64,000 nucleotides of DNA from Clostridiales bacterium. Lineage in GTDB: Bacteria > Bacillota > Clostridia > Christensenellales > UBA1242. Below, in pieces: positions 19,474 to 26,440 of this stretch (its first letter is position 1; the number at the start of each line of letters is the position of its first letter). Location of the stretch: positions 1-64,000 of the forward strand of contig CAKJZJ010000005.1 of the NCBI GenBank assembly GCA_918292005.1, given 5' to 3'. Under the pieces are notes generated by a model, which was not told the DNA's origin, did not search any database, and worked only from the letters and a program-made list of their open reading frames with translations. Both the position numbers and the translations under genes were made by a program.

Positions 19474-19494
19474 AAAAAAACGAGCCTTAGCTCG
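19474..19494 (-). terminator. Terminator after the tRNA-Ser 3'-end copy
   Basis: Minus-strand stem CGAGC / GCTCG with a TAAG loop leads into seven T, six bases after the copied CCA end. Confidence 0.85.
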
Positions 19495-19499
19495 TATTG

Positions 19500-19634
19500 T
19501 GGCGCAGAGTTAGGGATTCGCATTGGGCGTAGCACAAATACTCGGGTGGTACTGGTGCCGAGGACCCGAGTACCAAATGGGGTTCAACACATGGAATGTG
19601 CCAGCAGATGCAATCTGCAAACCCTTGCTCAGCA
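19500..19634 (-). other. Hairpin-rich segment ending in a copy of the tRNA-Ser 3' end
   Basis: Positions 19500-19520 are identical to the last 21 nt of the tRNA-Ser gene (T-arm half, acceptor strand and CCA). The rest of a tRNA is absent. Instead the minus strand can fold into a GGGTT...AACCC stem holding two hairpins (GCAGAT/ATCTGC and CACAT/ATGTG), then a 9-bp hairpin (TACTCGGGT / ACCCGAGTA). It sits between two intrinsic terminators. It could be a structured RNA with a tRNA-like 3' end, or a decayed tRNA copy. I see no protein gene here. Confidence 0.5.
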
Positions 19635-19635
19635 G

Positions 19636-19660
19636 AAAAAAAGAAACCTCATCGGTTTCG
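19636..19660 (-). terminator. Terminator of tRNA-Ser
   Basis: Minus-strand stem GAAACC / GGTTTC with a GATGA loop is followed by seven T, six bases after the CCA end of the tRNA gene. Confidence 0.85.
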
Positions 19661-19665
19661 TTTTT

Positions 19666-19753
19666 TGGCGCAGAGTTAGGGATTCGAACCCCAGGAAGCT
19701 CTCACTTCAACGGTTTTCAAGACCGCCGCTTTCGACCGCTCAGCCAACTCTGC
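19666..19753 (-). tRNA. tRNA-Ser (anticodon TGA)
   Basis: An 88-nt class II tRNA with encoded CCA. The acceptor strands GCAGAGT and ACTCTGC pair fully, the D arm is GCTGAGCGGTCGAAAGC, the anticodon loop is CTTGAAA (TGA at 19717-19719), there is a long variable arm, and the T loop is TTCGAAT. A TATAAT box lies 5 bp before the first base. Parts of this gene are copied on both sides. Confidence 0.95.
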
Positions 19754-19791
19754 ATAATATTATAAAAAATTGTAAACAACGTACTTCATAC
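19739..19791. repeat. 53-bp direct repeat, copy 1 (tRNA-Ser 5' end and upstream)
   Basis: Identical to 19878-19930. It covers the first 15 nt of tRNA-Ser plus about 38 bp upstream, including the TATAAT box. Confidence 0.95.
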
Positions 19792-19877
19792 CAAGTATAT
19801 CATGAGCGGTCGAACAAGTTCGTCCATAGTCCATCACGTTTGCCCATCATACGTGTGTCTACCAGACACACTCTCCA
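19792..19877. other. Spacer between the two 5'-end copies, with hairpins
   Basis: On the minus strand the second 5'-end copy runs on into a hairpin (GTGTGTCTGGTAGACACAC) and then CGAACTTGTTCG, a short inverted repeat. Next to it lies an inverted copy of the tRNA D-arm motif GAGCGGTCGAA (19804-19814). No open frame here resembles a protein. Confidence 0.5.
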
Positions 19878-19930
19878 CTCAGCCAACTCTGCATAATATT
19901 ATAAAAAATTGTAAACAACGTACTTCATAC
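19878..19930. repeat. 53-bp direct repeat, copy 2 (orphan tRNA-Ser 5' end)
   Basis: An exact second copy of 19739-19791. The tRNA part (GCAGAGTTGGCTGAG, minus strand) then diverges, so this is a promoter plus 5' fragment without the tRNA body. The remaining 120 bp up to the next promoter show nothing clear. Confidence 0.95.
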
Positions 19931-20049
19931 ACTGTAAACCATTTGGTTGAAATACAATGGTAGTATACATTGTTTTATAACCAATTGCAAGTGATTTTAT
20001 AAAATTTTTCTATACGACCAATTATTCATGACACACATTATTCATTCGT

Positions 20050-20079
20050 TTGATAAAAGCAAGACCATTGTGGTATAAT
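20050..20079 (+). promoter_or_regulatory. Promoter of the tandem membrane protein / dUTPase operon
   Basis: TTGATA, 18 bp, TATAAT with an extended -10 (TGGTATAAT), about 30 bp before the ATG at 20110. Confidence 0.8.
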
Positions 20080-20109
20080 TACATATAATAATTGAGTTTA
20101 GGAGCGAAT

Positions 20110-20736
20110 ATGAGAAGGTCTTATTACGTTATTATAGTCAGCGTAGCCCTACTACTGATGGCTATCATAAGCACACTATGGTTTGACTCCAATATTGCCA
20201 CACGTATAGTAAACATTATCACTATCGTAACCGGAGTAGTTGGTGTACTTGCATTATTTTTCGAATTTAGACGCAACAAAAGAATTAATACTGCCAGCCT
20301 ACTCATAGATCACAGCAAATCATTTTTCGACTGTGACTACGATCTATACGAATGTTTTTCGGAACTGGAAAAATATGCTGAAAACCCAAAATATAAATTT
20401 GATTATGATAAATATAGTGCAAAAATAGCAGTATATCTACAATGGGTGGAAGCCATAGCATCACTAGTAGAGAGAAGAACTATTGACTTATACACAATAG
20501 ACAATATCCTTTCATACAGATTCTTTATATTAGTAAACAACCCTATCGTGCAACAAAAGGAATTAATTCCAAATGCTAGATTTTATCGTGGCACATTCTT
20601 TTTGTACGAAAAATGGTACAAATTTGAGTATTCTAGAAAATTAGAAATGCCTCTAGACAATACTGCACTTAGACATGTAGCAAATTATGATGAAATAATT
20701 AAGCACGTTATTCACGGCGTAGATACCAAAAGATAG
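20110..20736 (+). CDS. Two-TM membrane protein, paralogue 1 (DUF4760-like)
   Basis: 208 residues. Two closely spaced transmembrane helices at the N-terminus (YYVIIVSVALLLMAIISTL; IVNIITIVTGVVGVLALFF) precede a cytoplasmic helical domain with FDCDYDLYECFSELEKYA, YLQWVEAIASLVER and FYRGTFFLYEKW. The pattern recalls DUF4760-type proteins, a tentative match. AGGAG lies 5 bp before the ATG at 20110; the TTG at 20092 is rejected. The next gene is a clear paralogue, and the third is a dUTPase. The function is unknown. Its position beside a rearranged tRNA locus suggests accessory DNA. Confidence 0.75.
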   Translation: MRRSYYVIIVSVALLLMAIISTLWFDSNIATRIVNIITIVTGVVGVLALFFEFRRNKRINTASLLIDHSKSFFDCDYDLYECFSELEKYAENPKYKFDYDKYSAKIAVYLQWVEAIASLVERRTIDLYTIDNILSYRFFILVNNPIVQQKELIPNARFYRGTFFLYEKWYKFEYSRKLEMPLDNTALRHVANYDEIIKHVIHGVDTKR

Positions 20737-20752
20737 GTGAAAGGAGGATAAT

Positions 20753-21373
20753 ATGAGAAAAAAATCGATACTTATCACTATTCTAAGTATAATACTTTTG
20801 ATCACTACGCTAGTGGCTGGACTATGGATGGCATACAGTATAGAAGTACGAATAGTAAATATTGTGACAATAATAACGGCAGTAACTGGTGCACTCGCAT
20901 TGTATATTGAATTCCTAAAAAATAAAAAGATACAAACTGCTAATTTCTTAATTGACTATAGTAAATCATTCTATAATTGTTACTACGATTTATTTGAATG
21001 TTTCTCTGAATTAAAAAAGCATGCAGATGATCCACAATATAGAATAGACATCAAAAAATACAAATCAAAATTAATCGTTTATTTACAATGGGTGGAAGCC
21101 ATAGCATCACTAGTTGAACGTGGTGTCCTAGACCTGTATACAGTCGACAATACATTATCCTACAGATTTTTTCTGATTGTTAATAACCCAGATGTACAAA
21201 AATACATTTTGATTCCTAGACAGCAATTTTATCGTGGAACATTCTATCTATACGAAAAATGGCACAAATTTGAAGAATCTAGAAATTTACCAATGCCTCT
21301 AGAAGAAACTGCACTAAAAAATGTAGAGAATTATGGTGATATCATAAAGGAAATAAAAATTCAAATAAAATAA
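20753..21373 (+). CDS. Two-TM membrane protein, paralogue 2 (DUF4760-like)
   Basis: 206 residues, clearly homologous end to end with the preceding protein. Shared stretches include YLQWVEAIASLVER, FYRGTF and LYEKW, so the pair arose by tandem duplication. It has the same layout: two N-terminal helices and a cytoplasmic helical domain. AAAGGAGG lies 5 bp before the ATG. The gap to the upstream gene is 16 bp and to the dUTPase 11 bp, so the three are one operon. The conservation in the cytoplasmic half rather than the membrane half suggests that the soluble domain does the work. The function is unknown. Confidence 0.75.
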   Translation: MRKKSILITILSIILLITTLVAGLWMAYSIEVRIVNIVTIITAVTGALALYIEFLKNKKIQTANFLIDYSKSFYNCYYDLFECFSELKKHADDPQYRIDIKKYKSKLIVYLQWVEAIASLVERGVLDLYTVDNTLSYRFFLIVNNPDVQKYILIPRQQFYRGTFYLYEKWHKFEESRNLPMPLEETALKNVENYGDIIKEIKIQIK

Positions 21374-21384
21374 TAGGATAACAC

Positions 21385-21846
21385 ATGAGAGACTTTGAAA
21401 AAATTAGTTATGAAGAATTCAAAAAGAATTTCGGTGATAATAAAAAACTATATGATGAATATCCCCTACCCAGTAGGTCATCAAGTGGTACTGCCGGATA
21501 CGATATATACTTACTAGAAGATATTACCCTAAAGCCCGGAGAGATTATAAAAATACCTACTGGTATAAAATCATATTTTCAACCCGATGAAGTATTATTT
21601 TTGATAGTCAGAAGTAGCACAGGGTTTAAATACAACATTAGACTATGCAATCAGGTGGCTGTAATTGATAGTGATTATTACAACAATCCTAGTAATGAAG
21701 GACATATATTTTTAAAATTACAAAACCACAGCGACCAGACATACTCATTCAAACGTGGAGACCATCTAGTACAAGGAGTATTCGTAAAATATTTAACCAC
21801 CGATAGTGATATCAATCTAAATAAAAATAGAACATCAAATTATTAA
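21385..21846 (+). CDS. dut: dUTP diphosphatase lacking the C-terminal motif V
   Basis: 153 residues. Motifs of trimeric dUTPase are visible: motif I AGYDIYL, motif II RSSTGF, motif III NQVAVIDSDYY and motif IV GDHLVQGVF. The enzyme hydrolyses dUTP to dUMP and pyrophosphate, keeping uracil out of DNA. The family normally ends with a glycine-rich arm like RTGGFGST that closes over the nucleotide; here the protein ends at NRTSNY and stops. No frameshifted arm is seen downstream, where a terminator begins at once. It is third in the operon after the two membrane proteins. Confidence 0.88.
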   Translation: MRDFEKISYEEFKKNFGDNKKLYDEYPLPSRSSSGTAGYDIYLLEDITLKPGEIIKIPTGIKSYFQPDEVLFLIVRSSTGFKYNIRLCNQVAVIDSDYYNNPSNEGHIFLKLQNHSDQTYSFKRGDHLVQGVFVKYLTTDSDINLNKNRTSNY

Positions 21847-21879
21847 AAAGGATGCATGGCAACTGCTATGCATCCTTTT
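21846..21879. terminator. Bidirectional terminator between dut and mscS
   Basis: Arms AAAAGGATGCAT and ATGCATCCTTTT with a 10-nt loop. The right arm also encodes the last residues of the convergent mscS gene. Confidence 0.75.
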
Positions 21880-22918
21880 GGTTATTGTCTGCAGGTATTT
21901 TTTCTACTTCTGCTATTTGTTTTTTATTCGCTTTATTTTTTGACTTTCTAGCCTGTCTCTGGGCTTTGATTTTTTCATGTCTTTCTTTAGATTCTGCCTT
22001 GATGACTTCTATGATATCATCATTCTCTAGATCAAAAGATTTAGTTTGCTTTCTCTCTTTTTCCACTCTTTTAGGCAAGCCATCACCAATAACTGGCATA
22101 TTAACCACATCATGTCTATCTCGAATCTCAATCTGATTGTATGGAATAGAGACATTATTACGTTTAAACTCATTGAAAACATTTTCTATTACATAATAAT
22201 ACACTTCCCAATAATCTTCTTTATCTACCCAACAATTAGCAAAAAAATCTATACTGCTAGCATTGAGTGTTCTTAAACGACAGAAAGGTGCTTTGTCTAG
22301 TCTGACTTTGCCATTACTATTGATTACGTCTAGAATAATCTTTTTTACCAATTCAACATCACTATCGTACGCTACACCAAAAGTAAAATCTACCCTTCTT
22401 ACTTTATTTGCACCAAAATTGGTAACAGCATTATTAACAAGTGTACTATTAGGAATAGTTACTCTTTTATTGTCGACAGTAGTTATTGTAGTGAATAGAA
22501 AATTGATATCTTCAATACTTCCAGAAGTGCCATTAACATCAATAAAATCGCCTTTTTTAAACATTTTTGAGCATACAATTACAATACCATTCGCAAAATT
22601 GGCTATATTGCTCTCAAGTGCCATACCTACAGCTAATAATACAGCACTAATCGCTGTAAGCATACCGGAAATAGCTATGCCCATTGTACTCAAAAGTATT
22701 AGCACCAATACCAAATATAGTAAGAACTTCATTACATGATATAGAAAACTCTGTGCTATACGCTCCATTCTAGTTCTAGACATAAAACGCTTAAATATAT
22801 TGAGTATGATTTTTATAACAATCAAGCCTATTAGCAAGATTGCAAAAAATCTAACTATATTCCAAACATTATCTATAAAAAAATTTTTGATATCTGTCCA
22901 AATCTGATTCCAATCCAT
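21866..22918 (-). CDS. Mechanosensitive channel, MscS family (second copy)
   Basis: 350 residues. There are three N-terminal helices, with the pore helix near GMLTAISAVLLAVGMALESN, then the beta domain FKKGDFIDVNGTSGSIEDINFLFTTI and the alpha/beta vestibule domain. A Lys/Glu-rich C-terminal tail of about 60 residues extends beyond the usual end. It releases osmolytes on hypo-osmotic shock. GGAG lies 7 bp before the ATG, behind a clear promoter. It is only distantly similar to the MscS at 17616 and stands as a single gene convergent with dut. Confidence 0.95.
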   Translation of the reverse strand: MDWNQIWTDIKNFFIDNVWNIVRFFAILLIGLIVIKIILNIFKRFMSRTRMERIAQSFLYHVMKFLLYLVLVLILLSTMGIAISGMLTAISAVLLAVGMALESNIANFANGIVIVCSKMFKKGDFIDVNGTSGSIEDINFLFTTITTVDNKRVTIPNSTLVNNAVTNFGANKVRRVDFTFGVAYDSDVELVKKIILDVINSNGKVRLDKAPFCRLRTLNASSIDFFANCWVDKEDYWEVYYYVIENVFNEFKRNNVSIPYNQIEIRDRHDVVNMPVIGDGLPKRVEKERKQTKSFDLENDDIIEVIKAESKERHEKIKAQRQARKSKNKANKKQIAEVEKIPADNNQKDA

Positions 22919-22948
22919 ACCTAATCTCCAAATATTTTTATCGTGAAT

Positions 22949-22977
22949 ATTATATATCCAAACAAATTTTCTTGCAA
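22949..22977 (-). promoter_or_regulatory. Promoter of the second mscS
   Basis: TTGCAA, 17 bp, TATAAT on the minus strand, 30 bp upstream of the start codon. Confidence 0.7.
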
Positions 22978-23025
22978 GACAAAAACAAAAAAAACAAAAA
23001 TATTTTTAAACTGCCACCCAATACC

Positions 23026-23054
23026 TTTACTAAAACCCCAAAATTATCTATACT
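23026..23054 (+). promoter_or_regulatory. SDR promoter, probably leaderless
   Basis: TTTACT, 17 bp, TATACT, then 6 bp to the ATG. No ribosome binding site is present. Confidence 0.7.
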
Positions 23055-23060
23055 CTAAGT

Positions 23061-23873
23061 ATGGAAAAAACAGAAAAATACACTTTAATAACAGGTGCAA
23101 CCGGTGGTCTGGGAAAAGCATTTGTGCATAATTGTGCAGAACGTGGCTACAACTTATTTTTAACAGGAACTAGCAACGAAAAATTGCATAATTTGACTAT
23201 GGAAATAGAAAAAGAATTTCCTAATATCCAAATAAAATACCTAGCATGCGACCTATCCAATGAGAATAGTAGAAAACAACTGATTTCTGAAATAGAAAAG
23301 CAGAATATATTATTGGATAGACTTATCAATAATGCGGGTTTTATTACCGAAGGATCAATAAAATACGCCGAAGCAGAAACATTAATAAAATGTGTGAGAG
23401 TAAATTGTGAAGGTGTAATGCATTTAACTAAACTAATACTAGATAAACACGACACCAATAATCACCTAGAAATAATAACAATTACTAGCCTAGCTGCCAA
23501 TTATCCTATGCCCTATATGGCTATATATTCTGCAACAAAATCTATGCTAAAATCATTCATGATATCACTAAGATATGAATATGCAAAGGACAATGTCTCT
23601 GTACTAATAGTTCAACCCGGAGCTATTGCAACATCACAGGCTATGATTGAAGCAATTAATGCACAAGGATTGAAAGGCAAATGGAGTACATACCCTGCAG
23701 AAAAAATTGCAAAAAATTCACTCAACAAAGTAAAGAAAAACAAGTTTATTTATACCCCTGGATTTTTCAATAAACTGACACTATTTTTTAGCGCATTTGC
23801 TAGTACAAAATCAAAAGCAAAAATAGCAGGCAAAATGTGGAAAAAATCCCAAGAAAAGCGAAATATTAAATAA
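23061..23873 (+). CDS. Short-chain dehydrogenase/reductase
   Basis: 270 residues of classical SDR form. The Rossmann nucleotide motif is TGATGGLG, followed by NNAG, a catalytic Ser in ITSLAANY and the YSATK active site (Tyr and Lys). The basic tail and hydrophobic patch (FNKLTLFFSAFAST) near the C-terminus resemble DltE/YqjQ-type SDRs that sit near the membrane. The substrate is unknown and NADPH use is not certain. No Shine-Dalgarno sequence precedes the ATG; the -10 box is 6 bp away, which indicates leaderless translation. It is a single gene ending in a shared terminator. Confidence 0.9.
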   Translation: MEKTEKYTLITGATGGLGKAFVHNCAERGYNLFLTGTSNEKLHNLTMEIEKEFPNIQIKYLACDLSNENSRKQLISEIEKQNILLDRLINNAGFITEGSIKYAEAETLIKCVRVNCEGVMHLTKLILDKHDTNNHLEIITITSLAANYPMPYMAIYSATKSMLKSFMISLRYEYAKDNVSVLIVQPGAIATSQAMIEAINAQGLKGKWSTYPAEKIAKNSLNKVKKNKFIYTPGFFNKLTLFFSAFASTKSKAKIAGKMWKKSQEKRNIK

Positions 23874-23904
23874 AAAAACACACAATTATTTGTGTGCTTT
23901 TTTT
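23872..23904. terminator. Bidirectional terminator
   Basis: CACACAA / TTGTGTG stem with a TTAT loop between A7 and T7 tracts, between convergent SDR and GNAT-like genes. Confidence 0.85.
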
Positions 23905-25109
23905 GTTGTTTTTGAAGTTTTGGATTTTGCCTTGGACTCTACCACATTTTCAGGTTTCGTTGGAGTAACGGGCTTGGGTGCATCACCCAAATTTTTGATA
24001 AAGCATCTATATCTTTTATGATTGGTAACATCATCAAAATTTTTCCAGGTCTGTAAAATCTTTGCATTAGTCTCTAGTGAATGATTGGTTTCAATATGTT
24101 TAATTCCCAACCTATTCGCCGTTGTAATTATATAATTTAGTATAATTGCTGGGAGTCCTTTGCCCTGATATGCCTTACGAACCCCGACCAAACCGAAATC
24201 GGCTGTATCGCCATGTTTGGTGGCATGCAAAATTCTAAACAACCCGAATGGGAATAATTTGCCTTTTGACTTCTTTACAGCATAACACAACTCAGGCAAT
24301 GCAAAACCAAAGGCAACAACACGTTCATTCTCATCAAGTATAGTCACGATAAAGTCTTTATTGATAACCAATTTAAACTGGTCAATAATTTGTTTACGTA
24401 ATTTCTCATTATAAGGAATTACCCCATACAGATCACCATATGCTTCATCTAGAACATCAAATATTTGATCTTTATATTTATCAAGGTATTCTTTTTTGGT
24501 TTTAGCTGTGGCTAGATGGAGATTGTATCTTTTCATGACTAAATCATTCAATCTCATCAATCTTTCATTAGGTTCTTTAGGTAGATTGATACGGAAAGAA
24601 AGGTAATCTATCTCCTTTTCATATCCACAACGCTCAATGTAATCTTTATAATATGGGTAATTATAATTCTCTTCGAATGTTGCAATTTTATCAAAACCCT
24701 CAATGAGCAGACCTTCTCTCTCTAGGTCATTGAAACCAAGTGGTCCATGTACAGTATCCATACCCATGAGCCTAGCCCACTCTTCCACCTTGTCTAGCAA
24801 GGCTTTACATACTTCGTAATCATCAATAAAATCAAGTCTACCGAAACGAACACGTTTAGAATTAGTTTTGGCATTATATACTTTCTGTATTACAGCACAA
24901 ACTCTACCAACGACCTTTTTGCCCTGGTATGCTAAATAATAAACAATCTCACATTCATCATATGAGACATTCTTTTTAGGATTAAACAAATCCATCTCAT
25001 CGCCGATGAGTGGATGAACATAATATGCATTATCTTTATATAATTCGCTAGGAAAATTTACAAATTGCCTTTTCTGTTTCCTAGTCTTAACTTCTAAAAC
25101 TCTAACCAT
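23886..25109 (-). CDS. GNAT-like N-acetyltransferase family protein
   Basis: 407 residues. The layout matches the long GNAT-type proteins of clostridia and bacteroidetes (YghO-like): an N-terminal part with KQKRQFVNFPSELY and HPLIGDEMDLFNPKKN, a middle GPLGFNDLEREGLLIEGF, and a C-terminal acetyl-CoA-binding segment near VRKAYQGKGLPAIILNYI. The tail is Lys/Thr-rich. Enzymes of this type acetylate small molecules or proteins; the substrate here is unknown. No Shine-Dalgarno sequence precedes the ATG, and the -10 box lies 6 bp away, so it is a candidate leaderless gene. Confidence 0.7.
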   Translation of the reverse strand: MVRVLEVKTRKQKRQFVNFPSELYKDNAYYVHPLIGDEMDLFNPKKNVSYDECEIVYYLAYQGKKVVGRVCAVIQKVYNAKTNSKRVRFGRLDFIDDYEVCKALLDKVEEWARLMGMDTVHGPLGFNDLEREGLLIEGFDKIATFEENYNYPYYKDYIERCGYEKEIDYLSFRINLPKEPNERLMRLNDLVMKRYNLHLATAKTKKEYLDKYKDQIFDVLDEAYGDLYGVIPYNEKLRKQIIDQFKLVINKDFIVTILDENERVVAFGFALPELCYAVKKSKGKLFPFGLFRILHATKHGDTADFGLVGVRKAYQGKGLPAIILNYIITTANRLGIKHIETNHSLETNAKILQTWKNFDDVTNHKRYRCFIKNLGDAPKPVTPTKPENVVESKAKSKTSKTTKKAHK

Positions 25110-25115
25110 ATTATG

Positions 25116-25144
25116 ATTATATAACTAAAGCATGAAAAAATCAA
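25116..25144 (-). promoter_or_regulatory. GNAT-like gene promoter, probably leaderless
   Basis: TTGATT, 17 bp, TATAAT on the minus strand, then 6 bp to the ATG. Confidence 0.75.
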
Positions 25145-25197
25145 ATAAATAAAACTATTAGTAAAAAATGATGTGCAGGGCGCACATCAAATTTACA

Positions 25198-26349
25198 TTA
25201 AATTCTATTGAAATCATAAAGCAGATCTCTAACTATATCACCATATCTCTGTCTATCAATATTATTACTAGAGATGATATCAATTTTAGCCACAATGTCT
25301 TCACCATTCAATACATACATGGATCCAACAATATCACCTGCACACACAGGAGCTTTAAGACTATCTGGTATCTCATATCTAAATGAGTATTTATTTTCTT
25401 CTCCATTTTTAATAATCGCGACATAATTCCTAGCAGGATACATATCTATATGAGTATCCTTGCCATAAACCACATGTGTATCATTCTCTATGGCAGTATC
25501 ATTATCCACAACAGTCACACAAGAATAATTGTCTCTAGCGTAATTAAATAGAGCTATAGTGTCGGTAAATCTAGATGCAGAATTTTTACAGCCAAGCACC
25601 ACACATGTAAGTTCCATACCACCAATATTACCTTTTGACGACAGACAATATCCCGCCTCATCTGTGAAGCCAGTCTTACCACACTCGCAATAGTCTACAT
25701 ATTTAATTAGTCTATTGGTATTCACCAATTCGGTTTTTCTACCACTAGGATGAATAATATAATCCATCCACACCTGTGAATACTCTCTATACAAATCATA
25801 CTTGCTTATTTCATTCAAAACTATTGTAGTATCATACGCACTGGAATATTGTTTATTGCCATCAAGTCCAGTAGAATTGACATAAAGCGTATCATTCATG
25901 CCAATTCCCTTAGCCTTTAAATTCATTAATTCAACAAATTTAAACTCACTACCGGACACATATTCAGCCAATGCAACAGCACTATCATTGGCAGATGCAA
26001 TAATTACACTTTTTAATAATTCACCCACACTATACTGAGAGCCAGTGTCTAAAAATGCTTGACTCCCTTCTGTACTACCAGCCTTGGCACTAATAGTTAC
26101 CATATCATCAATGGAGATTTTCTGTTCTTCTATTTTTTCTAGAATTATTAGGCTAGTCATAAGTTTACAGATACTAGCCACTTCTCTTTTTTCATGTTCA
26201 TTTTTTGATGCCAAAATTTTACCATTAATATCTATGAGTATATAACTTTTTGCATTTATATTATCACTTATAGCATAAACCTTTTGTGGCATAGAAAATA
26301 TTGAAACTGCACTTACCATTAATAAAATTATAATTAAAAATCTTCTCAT
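25198..26349 (-). CDS. D-alanyl-D-alanine carboxypeptidase (low-molecular-weight penicillin-binding protein)
   Basis: 383 residues. A signal peptide (FLIIILLMVSAVSIFSMPQKVYA) is followed by the serine peptidase S11 domain with SICK as the SxxK nucleophile motif, SAND as SxN and GKTG as KTG. A C-terminal beta domain follows (about residues 285-370), as in PBP5/DacF. It trims the terminal D-Ala from peptidoglycan stem peptides outside the membrane. It lacks an obvious C-terminal amphipathic anchor; the end is short (YGDIVRDLLYDFNRI). AAGGG lies 8 bp before the ATG, and the gene has its own promoter. No sporulation neighbours are adjacent. Confidence 0.93.
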   Translation of the reverse strand: MRRFLIIILLMVSAVSIFSMPQKVYAISDNINAKSYILIDINGKILASKNEHEKREVASICKLMTSLIILEKIEEQKISIDDMVTISAKAGSTEGSQAFLDTGSQYSVGELLKSVIIASANDSAVALAEYVSGSEFKFVELMNLKAKGIGMNDTLYVNSTGLDGNKQYSSAYDTTIVLNEISKYDLYREYSQVWMDYIIHPSGRKTELVNTNRLIKYVDYCECGKTGFTDEAGYCLSSKGNIGGMELTCVVLGCKNSASRFTDTIALFNYARDNYSCVTVVDNDTAIENDTHVVYGKDTHIDMYPARNYVAIIKNGEENKYSFRYEIPDSLKAPVCAGDIVGSMYVLNGEDIVAKIDIISSNNIDRQRYGDIVRDLLYDFNRI

Positions 26350-26383
26350 ACAAATTACCCTTATTTTCTTTTAGTGTGTGTGT

Positions 26384-26412
26384 ATAATAAGTTTTTATGT
26401 ATGTACAGTAAA
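26384..26412 (-). promoter_or_regulatory. Promoter of the D,D-carboxypeptidase gene
   Basis: TTTACT, 17 bp, TATTAT on the minus strand. The -35 overlaps the T tract of the preceding terminator. Confidence 0.65.
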
Positions 26413-26440
26413 AAAATAACCTAGCCACAGCTAGGTTATT
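26410..26440 (-). terminator. Terminator of the lipoprotein gene
   Basis: Stem AATAACCTAG / CTAGGTTATT with a 6-nt loop and a T run, immediately after the lipoprotein stop codon. Confidence 0.85.

Noticed and set aside
19523..19896. Two overlapping open frames of 80 and 116 codons across the tRNA-Ser locus
   Set aside because: They run through the tRNA gene, both terminators and the repeat, have no ribosome binding site and no family resemblance.
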